Source: Dactylis glomerata
Lineage: Eukaryota; Streptophyta; Magnoliopsida; Poales; Poaceae
Reading direction: 5' to 3'
DNA: 64,000 nucleotides
Assembly (NCBI GenBank): GCA_007115705.1
Contig: QXEO01000414.1
Location: forward strand, 248,001 to 312,000
Positions within the stretch are counted from its first letter, which is position 1. Every line of letters starts with the position of its first letter. The notes beneath the pieces are model-generated. The model worked only from the letters and a program-made list of their open reading frames with translations, did not search any database and was not told the DNA's origin. The position numbers and the translations under genes were made by a program. Of this stretch, positions 1 to 10,699 are shown one piece after another.

Positions 1-345
1 TGATATTTTTATCAACCCTATGTGATCCCTTTTTGTTTGCTATTTGAATACTAAAACTTTGTAATAAATAGTTTAGTAATGTGCACATTTTTCATTTTGC
101 AGGATATGGCGACAGGTTGAGGGTGGGGTCATCGTCGCAGAGATCGTCTTCACCTTCCTCGACCGGTCACGCTTCGAGGGTAAGAATTCATCATCTCTCG
201 TGCATAGGTTTTTTTTTGTGTCTAGATAACCAAGTCAGTCGCGAAACCTAGGGGTCTCCCGTTCGGAAGGGTTACGCGGATAAATATGTATTTAGTTGCA
301 TATTTTAACCGTAACTCTTCCGGATTGTCCACGTATTTTGGACAG

Positions 346-556
346 CCGGAGGATGTGCAGATTGGGTATGTTCTCCATGCTTTGCCCTTAGCTCGAGACA
401 GAATTTCGACGGCGCCTCCCTGTTGTTCTCCGGATGCACATCCTCTCGGCTTTTGGCCCGAGACGTGTATCGGGAGAACAGCGGGGAGGTGCTGCCGAAA
501 TTTTGTCTCGAGGCGGGGTAGAGCATGGAGAACGTACCCAATCTGCACATCCTCGG
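346..556 (+). repeat. Long imperfect hairpin in the leader of CACTA 1
   Basis: Left arm 346-432 and right arm about 471-556 are imperfect reverse complements over roughly 85 bases. Both arms contain forms of GGATGTGCAGATTGGGTA, TTCTCCATGCT and CTCGAGACA; the right arm has them in reverse complement. The loop (about 433-470) folds further (TCTCGG...CCGAGA) and carries another partial copy of the ATGCACATCC motif. It lies between the window start and the TNP2 start, probably in an untranslated leader or intron. ORFs called through it on both strands are by-products of the inverted repeat. It could be a small-RNA precursor-like fold or the scar of an inverted duplication; the sequence alone does not decide. 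Confidence 0.8.
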
Positions 557-696
557 GTGGGATTAGAGCTCACCTATTAGAGAGATAGGGTTTTGCATGG
601 CGTAAAACCTATATTCATTAAAATTAATCGAACTAATGTTGGATGTAATGACATGTTAAATTGAAAGCATTGTAATTATGTGTTTATGCTAGATAG

Positions 697-3600
697 ATGA
701 TGGATTCGAGTCGTTTATGGATGTACGAGGGCAGAACTAGTCAGTGGGATTTTACTGATGAATGGAGAGATAAGACTGAGCAGTTCGTGGACAATGCGTT
801 TGCCATACCTGCTAGACCCGCAAAAGTGTTGTGCCCCTGCATGAAATGCCGTAACATAAAACGGATGACGAAGGATGAAATGAGTAAACACCGGCTAAAA
901 TTTGGGTTCACACCGAAATACGATCGTTGGATTTGCCATGGCGAGCAACCAGCAAAACGTGTAAGAAAGGAGTCGCAGCAGAGTCAGCCAGCGGGTGGAT
1001 TTGATGATGGGTTTGATGCGTGCTTAGATGCGTTCCTTGATGCAAATGCGCCTGAAAGCCCAAATGCAGAGGAGGGGGAGACACCACAGGAGGCGGAGAC
1101 AAGTGAGGAGCCGGAACAGAGCACAAAGAAGTTCTACGAGGCTGTGTTTGCTGCACAGAAACCTCTTCATCCACATACAGAGGTTACTCAGTTGGATGCC
1201 GTGGCTCGCCTAATGGCCTTCAAGTGTCAGAGTAACTTATCCAGAGACAAGTTTGATGATCTTCTGGTTGTCATCGGCAGCATTCTACCGAAAGGGCACA
1301 TCTTGACCAAGAGCTTTTATGAGTCGACTAAAATCCTCAAATCACTGAAGATGACATATGAGAAGATAGACGCTTGTCCAAAGGGATGCATGCTATTTCG
1401 AAAAGAACATGCTAATGACAGCTATTGCATCCATTGCAAATCCTCTAGGTACTTTGAGGTCAAATCTGGTGATGGCACGAAGAGGCAGACTGAGATTCCC
1501 CAAAAGATCCTCCGTTATCTTCCATTCTTGCCGAGGCTCCAACGGCTTTTCATGACGGAGGAAACTGCCCAACAGATGCGATGGCCCCTTGAGGGGAAAC
1601 GATACAAAGACAAGATGATACATCCGTCAGATGGTCAAGCATGGCAGAACTTTGTCAAAAAATATCCTTTGAAAGCGGGCAACCCGAGAAGCGTAGCAGT
1701 TGCGATATCAACCGATGGGTTCAATCCATATGGCATGTCAGCTGCAACATACAGTTGTTGGCCCGTGTTTGTTATTCCCCTGAACCTCCCTCCTGGCGTC
1801 GTCATGAGATCTGAGAACATGTTTGTGTCGATGATAATCCCGGGGCCGAAGTACCCGGGAAAGAACATGAGCGTGTACCTTGAGCCGCTAGTGGATGACT
1901 TGCTTGTTGGGTGGGAAGATCGTGGGGTGCGAACATACGACGCCGCAACAAAGGAGCACTTTGATATGTTTGTCTGGTACCACACATCCCTGCATGACCT
2001 ACCGGCACGTGCATTGTTCTGCGGTTGGTGTACACATGGGAAGTGGCCTTGCCCGGTGTGTAGGCAGGCTGTGACTTTCTTTTGGCTGAAGAAGGGTGGC
2101 AAGTATTCTTGTTTTGATGAACACCGAAAATTCCTTGAGACGAATCATAAATATAGGAGTGACACAAAGAACTTCAAGAAAGGTGTTGTTGTCCATACTC
2201 CATGTCCACATCTGCCGACCGGAAAAGATACCAAGGCTGAGTTAGAAGCTCTCGTGCCGAACACCGATGGGAAAGGTTTCGTGGGATACGGGGAGACACA
2301 CCAGTGGACCCACATTCCATGCTTGTGGAAGCTTCCTTACTTCGAAGATCTCGAGCTTCCGCACAATATTGATGTAATGCACACCGAAAAGAATATCAGT
2401 GAGGCCCTTTGGAGCACAATTATGGACACCGAGAAGTCGAAGGATAACATTAAGGCTAGAATCGATCAACAAGAATGGTGCGATAGGCCAAATTTGGATC
2501 CACAGCCTCCCGGTGTCAAAGGACCCAGGTGGACCAAGCGAAAGGCCCCGTTCTGCCCTTCAAGGACAGAAAGGAGGGAAATATTCCAGTGGATCGTCGA
2601 CTGCTTGTTCTTCCCTGATGGGTATGCAGCTAACTGGATGAGAGGAGCAAACCTGGAGACGTTGCGAGTGCATGGGCTCAAGAGTCATGACTATCACGTG
2701 TGGCTTGAGCGGATAATGCCCATCATGATTCGAGGCTATGTCGACGAGCAGACTTGGCTAGTGCTCGCGGAGTTGAGCTATTTCTTCCGCCAGCTTTGTG
2801 CTAAGGAGTTGGACCGTGAAGTGGTCAAGAAGCTAGATAAACAGGCACCTGAGCTGCTTTGCAAGCTAGAGATGCTCCTTCCGCCAGGGTTCTTTAATCC
2901 GATGCAACATATGATCTTGCATCTCCCGAAGGAGGCGTTACTGGGGTCCACTATGCAGACCCGTTGGCAGTATGGCCCTGAGAGAGAAACAAAGAAGCTT
3001 CGTGAGCAAACAGGCAACAAATGCAAGATCGAGCCATGCATAGCCGAGGCAACACTTAACAAGGAGGTGTCAAACTTCACGACAAAGTACTATGATGAAA
3101 ACATTCCCACTCAGCACAATCCAATCCTTCATTACAATGCCGCCAACCCTGATGATGTACCCAAGCTTGGCATCTTCATAGGGCTAGGTGGCACATCTAG
3201 AGGCTCGAAGAGGCGCAAGATAACGAATCCCGAATGGGGCTTAATCCACTCGTATGTCTTGAAAAGCATGGAAGAAGTGAAGCCGTACTACAAGTAAGTG
3301 CTCAGTACTTAGTTTTTCACACACATTCACTCGTTAGTCCGTGGCTTACACTTCCTCTTTTTCATTGCCATAGACAATTCACCCAGAAATATTGGAAGCT
3401 AAGGAGGGATCCAACGGAAGAAGAAGATAATGATCTTTTTGTAAACGGTGGTGGTTACGGTTTCATTAGCTGGTTCTCAACATTGGTACCTTTCTATATA
3501 ACTTTCTCGTAGTGCTTACATTACTCGACCACTCCTCCTACTAAACTTTCCCTGCTGAACATGTAGGCAAAAAATGACCAAGAGATGAGACTCGAGTTGA

Positions 3601-4403
3601 GACAAATTGCCAGGGGCTTTACCTCACCCGTCAATGCATTTGATGCTTATGACGTCAATGGGTATCGCTTTCATACCCATGAGTACACAGAACGCCAGGC
3701 CAACCGGAAGACAACAAATAGCGGGGTTTTGTGTGAAGGCTCGGATGGGCTCCATTACTATGGTAGAGTCGAGGGTATATACGAGCTGAATTATGGTTTC
3801 GGCAAAGGGCTTAACCCCGTTGTATTCAAGTGTCAGTGGTTGGACCCACGGCGGGTGAAACGGAAACCTGAAATTGGCTTGGTCGAAGTTGAGCGAAGCT
3901 CCGTTTATGAGGGAGATGATGTATATATTTTGGCTACCCAGGCTTTCCAAGTATTCTATCTCCCGTACCCGTGCAAGAACCCCAAAAAACGACTTCAGGG
4001 TTGGGATGTCGTGATCACAGTGCCGACGCACAATAGGCCGCCTAAGCCAGACCAAGACGATTACCGTCGCCTTGACCCCTCGACATATGATGGCGAGTTC
4101 TTTCAGGAGGAAGGGCTTCCAGGGAAATTCACTATCAACTTGGCGACTGATGATGACATGGTAGTAGACGGTGAAGAACATGACGAGGTTGAGGCAGAAG
4201 ACATTGTGGATGATGTAGTTGAGGAGGTTCAGAACGCACAAGACTTGACTTTGCTTGAACGGTTCCATGCAGGCCTTGACGAAGATGAGCCAACGATACC
4301 ACCTCCAGATTTCTTGCCTGATTATTGGTGGGGGGGGGGTGATAGCGATGACGAAGCAAGTGGCCCGTCGGTTGTTCCCGCTGATCTCGAAACGGGCTTC
4401 TGA
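697..4403 (+). CDS. TNP2-like CACTA transposase (Transposase_21), three coding exons
   Basis: Catalytic transposase of a CACTA element, expected to bind and cut the element ends in the nucleus. The model joins 697-3293, 3374-3485 and 3567-4403; both introns have GT and AG ends and reading phase is kept, giving 1181 aa. The ATG at 697 is followed at once by a second ATG. Domains in order: transposase-associated N-terminus with LCPCMKC (about residues 5-85), an acidic linker, the Transposase_21 core with STDGFNPYG (about 338) and HNIDVMHTEKN (about 554), which carry candidate acidic catalytic residues, a DUF4218-like region (about 670-800), and in exon 3 a DUF4216 region (about 910-1060) with an acidic tail. 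No internal stop was seen. The second transposase gene follows 250 bp downstream on the same strand. Confidence 0.9.
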
Positions 4404-4655
4404 AGTTCTTAGCGACCTTATGTAATAGTGATTTGTAAAAGTAGCCTATTATTTGTGAGAACTCTTTGTAATAATAATGATTGTAAGAACTCTATTTGTG
4501 TGTTAATTATTTGCATTCAATGGTTTTGTAAGAAATCTATGCCATGTTGTATTTTTAATTATGTGCTTTACTTATTTTCTCCTTTATCTATATCATTTGA
4601 TTTACTCATGTGTACTAATGAAGATACTATTTTTGTGAATGCAGGTGTTTCCAAC

Positions 4656-6991
4656 ATGCCAGGAGGGGGGCGCAAAGGAGGAGGGGGACTACTAAAGAAG
4701 GCCGTGAAGAAAGTTAGGGGCTTGACGACTATTCTTGCGCAGTCTGGCCCGACGGGCTCCACTTCACCCCCACGGGCAGCTACTCCTCCAGCCCCTTCGA
4801 GGCGTCGGAGGGGTAGACGGGCACCTAGTCCCCCCCCCCCAGTCGAGGAGGTGGTGGAGGACATGGACGTTGACGAGGACGAGGAGGAGGAGGACGAGGA
4901 GCAGGTGGAGGAGGAGGAGGAGGACGTTGACGAGGACGAGGAGGAGGAGGAGCTGGTGGAGGAGGAGGAGGAGGAGGAGGACGCCGACAGGATCTGGGAC
5001 ACGTGCTCCTTACCAGCGTGGGGTCTCCGAGCTGCCTACCTTGGACGAGTGGAGGGCAGCCAGCGGGGTTGTTACGCTTACCCCGAGAGGGGAGAGGTAC
5101 CTACTTTCACAATCATATGTTTTCACAACTTATCATCACTATTTGCTCATATCGTTTTGGGTTGTTCATTGTGCAGGTCCTTCGTGTACAAGGAAGGCTA
5201 CAAACTGCGTACCTACTCGAGCATCCTTGGATGCCTTGTTAGGAAGCACTGGCCTGGGTTTGTGACCATGCTTAATGGTCGCACCGAGATAGCTTGGACT
5301 TGGGACCACTTCGCTTACGCACCTGATCCGGATGGCGAATACGGGAGGAGGCTCAGGAACTGTGGATCTAGGGTGCTTCGTGATTTCTGGGTAAGTTAAC
5401 TTTACTTCTCGTCATTCTGTAATTCTACTTCAAGAGCCTACATTTTGTCACTTTCTTGCACTAATGCCTTTTTTCTCACTTTTTTGTATCCTTGTAGGCC
5501 TACTTTCGTATGGATCCTGATGTTGACAGGGAAGACTGCATTCAGCTGGCCGGCAGGATAGCGCGGAAGAAAGTGACCGATATGCACTACGAGGGGCGTA
5601 TTTTGTCCATCCGCAATTGGTACGCCGAGAAACGCAAGCTCCCGATGAAGAAGGAGCAAGCCCGAGAGATCGTGGACTTCCAGCCATGGCAGTACTTGCA
5701 GGTACTTCCATTTCCTGTATTATGGAATTGGTGACCGCCGGATGTTTTTCATTAATATGTGTATTTTGTGCATATGCAGTCCCCTCCTCCGTACGTAGGT
5801 CACACCAGACCTCAAGTTTGGCGCGCGATGGTTCGTCACTACACAAGCGCCGCATACAAGAGGAAGCACGCAGAACAAAAGCTGAGGAGAGCCGAGATGA
5901 AAGGTGGATCACACACGCAAGGCAGCGTCGCCCTTGGCATCGTCCAGGACAAGAAGGTGAGAAAATGCATAGCCTTAACCTTGATCATCATGTTCTTCCT
6001 TATTCCGCAAATGCGTTCATATATCTTTGTGCTATCTTTTGCAGGACAAGGCGATAGGCTCGACTGCATCGCTGTTCAAGATATGGGGCGACAACCGCAA
6101 GAAGAAGGACAAGAAAGACGGGACGATGAAGTGGGTGAGCGAGATCGCCGAAGCCAAGGACAAGGCGTACCGGGCCAAGTATGCGCAGATTCACGGCCCC
6201 GAGGCGAACCCCGACATCGAGCCATTTGACCCCGAGGTTGCCATGCGTGCGGGAGAAGGCAAGAAGCATGGCCGCTTGTTTGTCTGTGATGGGGCGGTAG
6301 ATCCTAAGACCATCCCATCGTTGAGACAGATCAACCGTGGCAAGACAAGCTCCTCGCCTGCCGTAGAGCCCCGCCCGACGCCGTCGTCTATAGCCATTGA
6401 CGGGATACGGGTATGTTCTCCTTCCTTAGTCATCTATACTTCATTCCATGTTTTACATTGCAATTTCCATGACCTTCGGATGACACAACGTAGGCTCAAT
6501 TGGAGGCTGAGAAGGCACAGAGGGAACAGGCCCAAGCCCTCCTTGCTCATCAGCAGCAGATGATGATGCAGCAGCAGCAGATGATGATGTGGATGAACCA
6601 GAGGATCAGTGCCCACGATGCCCACTTAGCGGTGAGTTCTCGCTCATACAACGTTAGATGAATCATAATTCCATACACCTTACCCGCGCATGCTTGATTT
6701 GCAGGCCTCTCTGCCGGCTGGCACCACTCTTCCTACATTTGATCCACCTCCCTTCGACTTCAACACATGGGTAAGTTCTCGCTTGTATTATGTGCCAATC
6801 TCAAAATACCACATGTCTAGTGCATATTGACTTAGGCTCACAATTTTCTATCTTGTAGCTACATGCCTCGGGTGGATCCAACAACGCGGAGGTCGGTGGG
6901 TCATCGGGTCAGAATGAAAATGACATGATGACGCCTCCTACGGGAGGACTGGCTAGCTTCAACAACCCGCACGTCGTCCGCCGGCTTTGAC
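4656..6991 (+). pseudogene. Second CACTA transposase gene (Transposase_24, Ptta/En/Spm type), eight exons, one apparent frameshift
   Basis: Probable accessory DNA-binding transposase (TNP1/TNPD-like). Exons by GT-AG and frame: 4656-5096, 5177-5390, 5498-5701, 5780-5956, 6045-6410, 6494-6631, 6705-6770, 6859-6991; a leader intron ends at 4644. The N-terminus is Gly/Lys-rich, then Pro/Arg-rich, then a Glu/Asp run (about residues 65-110). Later exons hold the Trp- and Arg-rich core (RKHWPGF, AWTWDHFAY, SVFKDKK-like KDKKVRK at 5945-5970), a repeated Gln/Met stretch (6550-6600) and a Gly/Asn tail ending at TGA 6989-6991. Oddity: the acidic part and the rest of exon 1 (GVSELPTLDEW) are in different frames, with the shift near 5005-5012 (TCCTTACC). 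An extra T there would explain it; so would a misjudged exon. Confidence 0.75.
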
Positions 6992-7734
6992 TCCCGGTTA
7001 GATCTCAAATTCTACTTAGTTGTCAAATTTCTACACTTAGCGCAATCTTCCCTTAGTTGTCATATTTCTACACTTACTGCTATCTTCTCTTAGTTGCCGT
7101 GTTGGTTTAGTGACTTGTAGTTTCAATGTCCATTTAGTGACTTGTAGTTGTCATGTCCATGCTTACATAGTACTTGTCAAAAATACTTGCTAATGGTAGA
7201 GATTCGGTCACTTTGAGCACTTTGAGTTGCTATGTCCATTCTTACATATAACTTGTCAAAAAAACTTGCTAAGGGTAGAGATTCGGTCACTTTGAGTTGT
7301 TATGCCCATTGGGTTGCCATGTGTTGTTGTTGTTATGCCCATTGGGTTGCCATGAGTTGTTATGCCCATTCGGTCAAAAAATACTTGTGAATCTAATTTT
7401 TTTGCATTTGAACTTGTAGGATGTGCACGCCAAGATGAACTCGTTGATCTTCCGGCATTGGGTTGCCATGTGTTGTTGTATTATGAACATATGAACTTGT
7501 TATGCACTATTTGTGGTCATGGAGTTTGAATTATGCACCTATTGTGATCTATTATGCATGTATTTGTGATCTATTATGCTAAATTTGTGATATATTGTGT
7601 ATTTATTTGTTTTATGATGCAAATATGTTATTGTGATGCCACTGCTGTTGGCTTTGTTGCATATATATTGGTATTGTATTTTATGTGCAGGGATTCCTGT
7701 AAATGCAGATAAAAGTGTGAAAAAACTGGGCCTT
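6992..7734 (+). other. AT-rich 3' region of CACTA 1
   Basis: No gene. The stretch holds short, diverged direct repeats: CACTTTGAGTTG with CTTGTCAAAAA and GGTAGAGATTCGGTCAC (7165-7290), GTTATGCCCATT with GGGTTGCCATG (7300-7370 and 7455-7475), and several GTGATCTATTATG copies (7540-7600). It connects the second transposase gene to the subterminal repeats and probably contains the transcript ends. Confidence 0.6.
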
Positions 7735-8300
7735 TGCCGTGTGCTAGCACACGGCAATGAAACCATATGTCCTATGCCGTGTGCTTGCACACGGCAAACC
7801 TGCCACGCGTCGACCACCTGTGATCTTCTGGCTGCTGACCTGCTGCCAACCTGGGAAGTGTGGCACACGGCATAGCTTGGCACACGGCAAACTGGGAAGA
7901 AGGCACACGGCAAACTAAGCACACGGCAATCTGCTACAAGAAGGCACACGGCAAGCTGCTAAGCGAAGGCACACGGCGTAGCAAAGCACACGGCAAACTG
8001 CGAGGAGAAGGCGCACGGCAAACCCTAAACCCACGGCAAACTGTATTCCTACCCCACCCCGGCCTCCGTCGACGTTGGGTAGCTGTTAGGCGCTTTTCTT
8101 TCCCGTGTGTGCAGCGGCAGCACACAGCAAAAGTTTCGCCGTGGGGTTTGGTGGATGCGCACGGCATAGGCAATTCGCCGTGGCGTTCGTTGCCGTGGGT
8201 TGTTTGCCGAGAGCAAACACACGGCGAAATATTTGCCGTGTGCTTTTGCTATTTCGCCGTGTGTCCACTGCACACGGCATAGGATTGATTTCCGGTAGTG
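7735..8300 (+). repeat. Subterminal CACACGGCA repeat array and right terminus of CACTA 1
   Basis: About twenty copies of CACACGGCA or its complement TGCCGTGTG in both orientations, some as head-to-head pairs (for example around 7736-7755). The dense block runs to the terminus TTTCCGGTAGTG at 8300. Arrays of short subterminal repeats are the known binding targets of the accessory CACTA transposase; assigning that role here is inference from position. One proximal stretch (8125-8230) has diverged copies such as TTCGCCGTG. Confidence 0.88.
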
Positions 8301-9807
8301 GCTCAAGCATACATGAAGAATCTGAAGGAAGGATAAGACGATGTTTTTACAGGACAGGTACAAATGCATAGGAGCGCCTGGTTCATCTATATCAAACATG
8401 CTAACCTAGTACAAGTTAAACTTACGATTAACTTCAGAAGAAATTGGTTCCGTATTCCCAATTAAAAAAGAAGCACCAGCTACTCGGAAAGGAGATGCAG
8501 CTACTGCTCCTCATTGCATGTTCAATTGTCAGTTGTCACTGGAACTTCTGTTCCAAGAAAACAGAAAAAGGGTCAGGATGCAGATAAGATAATTAAGCAT
8601 CGCGGTATATTGAATGTACTAAGAAGACAAATGCCTAGTACAGCGATACTTGAATACCTTCTGGTATTAAAAAAATTAAAAATTGCATTTCTTCCAGCAA
8701 AAAATGATTAAATGCCTAATATCCTAGATGGGTATATTTTCCATTTAGAGATTGTCGAGTAAAAGAAACGATAGGTCAGACAGATGCTACACAAATAAAA
8801 AATATCCATTGTGATACCGGCCGCGTTGTTAAATTAGATAAAGCACTTGCTATACAAGCATAAAAGATAGATCTTTGTTATACTACAAGTGAATCAGAAA
8901 TCAATCATAAACAAAACCACACAGTCATAAAATATACCATCCAGAACTCAAATCTACATAAGCAATACTGCAATAGCACACTTTAACAAAAATAAATGGA
9001 GAACACTAATATAAATGGATTTGACAACCTTAGGATAGAGTAACACAGGAGGTTCACAGTTCAATGGCAGCTAACTGATGATTCCAACACAAAGATTACA
9101 TAATGATTACTAGTTAAGAATAGCAAGCTTATACATTGGGCTTGATAAGTTTGTGATAACATATCAGAACAAGAAAATAAGGCATCCTTCAGCTCTCGTA
9201 CAAGATAATTGGTACTTTAATAGGCCTAGTTTCTAATGTTTCACCTAAAAGCACCTGCTCGGTCAGTAAATTGTACACAAGGAAATGGAGGATCAATGCA
9301 AAATAACAAATCAGTCATTTACCACTACAAATTTCTAATATTAGGCTTGATGGGTTTGTCGTATGTTTCGGGACAAGAAAATAAAGTGGTCAACACATCT
9401 CTAAGCTCTTATACATGATGATTATTATTTTATAGGCCAGTTTCCAGCATTTCATTTAACACACCCATCTAGATCAGAAAAATGTGACACAAAAGAATGG
9501 AACATCCATGCAAAACACCAAATCAGTCATTGACCACTTAGAATTGGGGTATTACATGATTGTGTGAGGGAAAAACCTAGTTCCAAGAGAAGCTCTGACA
9601 TTATTTGATACTAGAGTGGATGTCTAACAAATGACAACGCCAGCCATTTACAATAAGAATATAATTCTACATATAATCTCGTGTTGATAGAAACATAACT
9701 AGCATTGCTCAAACCAATAATGCTGGCATTAAGGTTTGGTACTAAAACCCGAATTAACACAATGCAAATTGAAAAACTCTCTAATCTTAACAAAAATAAT
9801 ATGAAAT
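8301..9807. other. Intergenic stretch between CACTA 1 and the F-box gene
   Basis: AT-rich with no ORF I would defend. It begins with GCT, the likely right half of the CACTA target duplication. It includes the 3' flank of the minus-strand F-box gene and a diverged tandem duplication at 9137-9547. I see no transposon termini inside it. Confidence 0.5.
9137..9547 (+). repeat. Diverged tandem duplication, two units of about 205 bp
   Basis: Unit 1 (about 9137-9341) and unit 2 (about 9342-9547) align in the same order through GGCTTGATNNGTTTGT, ACAAGAAAATAA, AGCTCT(C/T)(G/A)TACA, TATAGGCC(T)AGTTTC, GGAGGATCAATGCAAAA versus GGAACATCCATGCAAAA, and AAATCAGTCATT(T/G)ACCAC. Units differ by many substitutions and small indels, so the duplication is old. 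It lies about 260 bp beyond the F-box stop codon. Confidence 0.7.
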
Positions 9808-10699
9808 TTACCAAAGTCGAATTGCAAACCTTGCAGAATCATCCCTAAGTGCAGGGAATGTGGGAGGCCAGATCATCATAAAAGGACACATTGAATGCAG
9901 ATGACCTTTTGTCCCCTGGTACACTTTACGCAGCGTCCTGGACTTGATATCCAAGAAGAGTGCACACTTATCAATCTCCAAGAACATGAACTCCGCACTA
10001 TCCCCCACCAGTTTTATGCGAGGAACATGAGAAATGTTGTCCTTAAATGGGAAATCTGGTACCCTCAAAATTATCTCAAGCAAAGGAATGGTATCCACCA
10101 GCGACCAATTGTCCCGGCAGAACCAGATACGAAGTTGAAGCTCATGGCTAATTTCGAGAAGATAAAGCCCAGAATCATCTGCCGGTGACAGCACCGTGCC
10201 TGTACACTCTACCCCTTTTGGTAGCTGAATGTTGCAGAATCTTCTGGTATTCAAATCAAACACAAGGAAGCTTTTCAAGTCGGCCCCTGCCATATAGATC
10301 TTATCATGGACAAGCATAGGTGCTAACCATGGTTTTGGACGAGGGAGTTGCGTCTTGCCATTAATATACTTGCGCCAGACACCATTTTGCAACTTATATA
10401 CCCTCGCCACAAAATATCCCTCAAACCAATCGTCCCCCCTAGAGACCTCCATTGAGAACCACAAGTAGGACAAGCCATTGCCGTCTTTTCTAGTGAACAA
10501 GGAAGTCGCAATGATATAATAGGTGTCTTCACGTTGAGGTGGCATTGGTAAGACGACTACACCTCTATCAGGGCCAATTGGAGTGTGCACTTGGTATGTG
10601 CGTTTGCCGTACTGTTGGCCGCTGAATAGGACGCAGCCGTTTCCCAGGTCCTTTATTCCCATACTAGGAACTTAGGCGCGGCGGCACGCCGCGCCCGTG

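Larger units (their letters stand above)
1..8300 (+). mobile_element. CACTA (En/Spm-type) DNA transposon 1, 5' end outside window
   Basis: A class II cut-and-paste element. Seen: two transposase genes in the same orientation (697-4403 and 4656-6991), a subterminal array of CACACGGCA/TGCCGTGTG repeats (about 7735-8280), and a right end that reads ...TTTCCGGTAGTG, the reverse complement of a CACTACCGGAAA terminus, at 8289-8300. The 3 bp after the end (GCT, 8301-8303) would be the right copy of the target duplication; the left copy and left terminus are upstream of the window. Two-gene coding capacity plus CACTA ends is the standard autonomous plan of the superfamily. TNP2 is intact, but the second gene seems frameshifted, so autonomy is doubtful. 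Confidence 0.93.

Noticed and set aside
222..588. Overlapping ORFs on both strands containing QIGYVLHALP-like peptides
   Set aside because: They arise because the region is an inverted repeat; the same words appear on both strands.
3624..4268. 214-codon minus-strand ORF
   Set aside because: Shadow of the DUF4216 exon of the TNP2 gene.
4568..5002. Minus-strand Ser-rich ORF
   Set aside because: It is the complement of the GAG/GAC acidic run in the plus-strand transposase exon.
7860..8282. Plus-strand ORF rich in His-Gly-Lys and Arg-Gln-Thr
   Set aside because: Translation of the CACACGGCA subterminal repeats.
8514..8711. 65-codon ORF in the intergenic region
   Set aside because: Short, low complexity, no promoter or homology that I can recognise.
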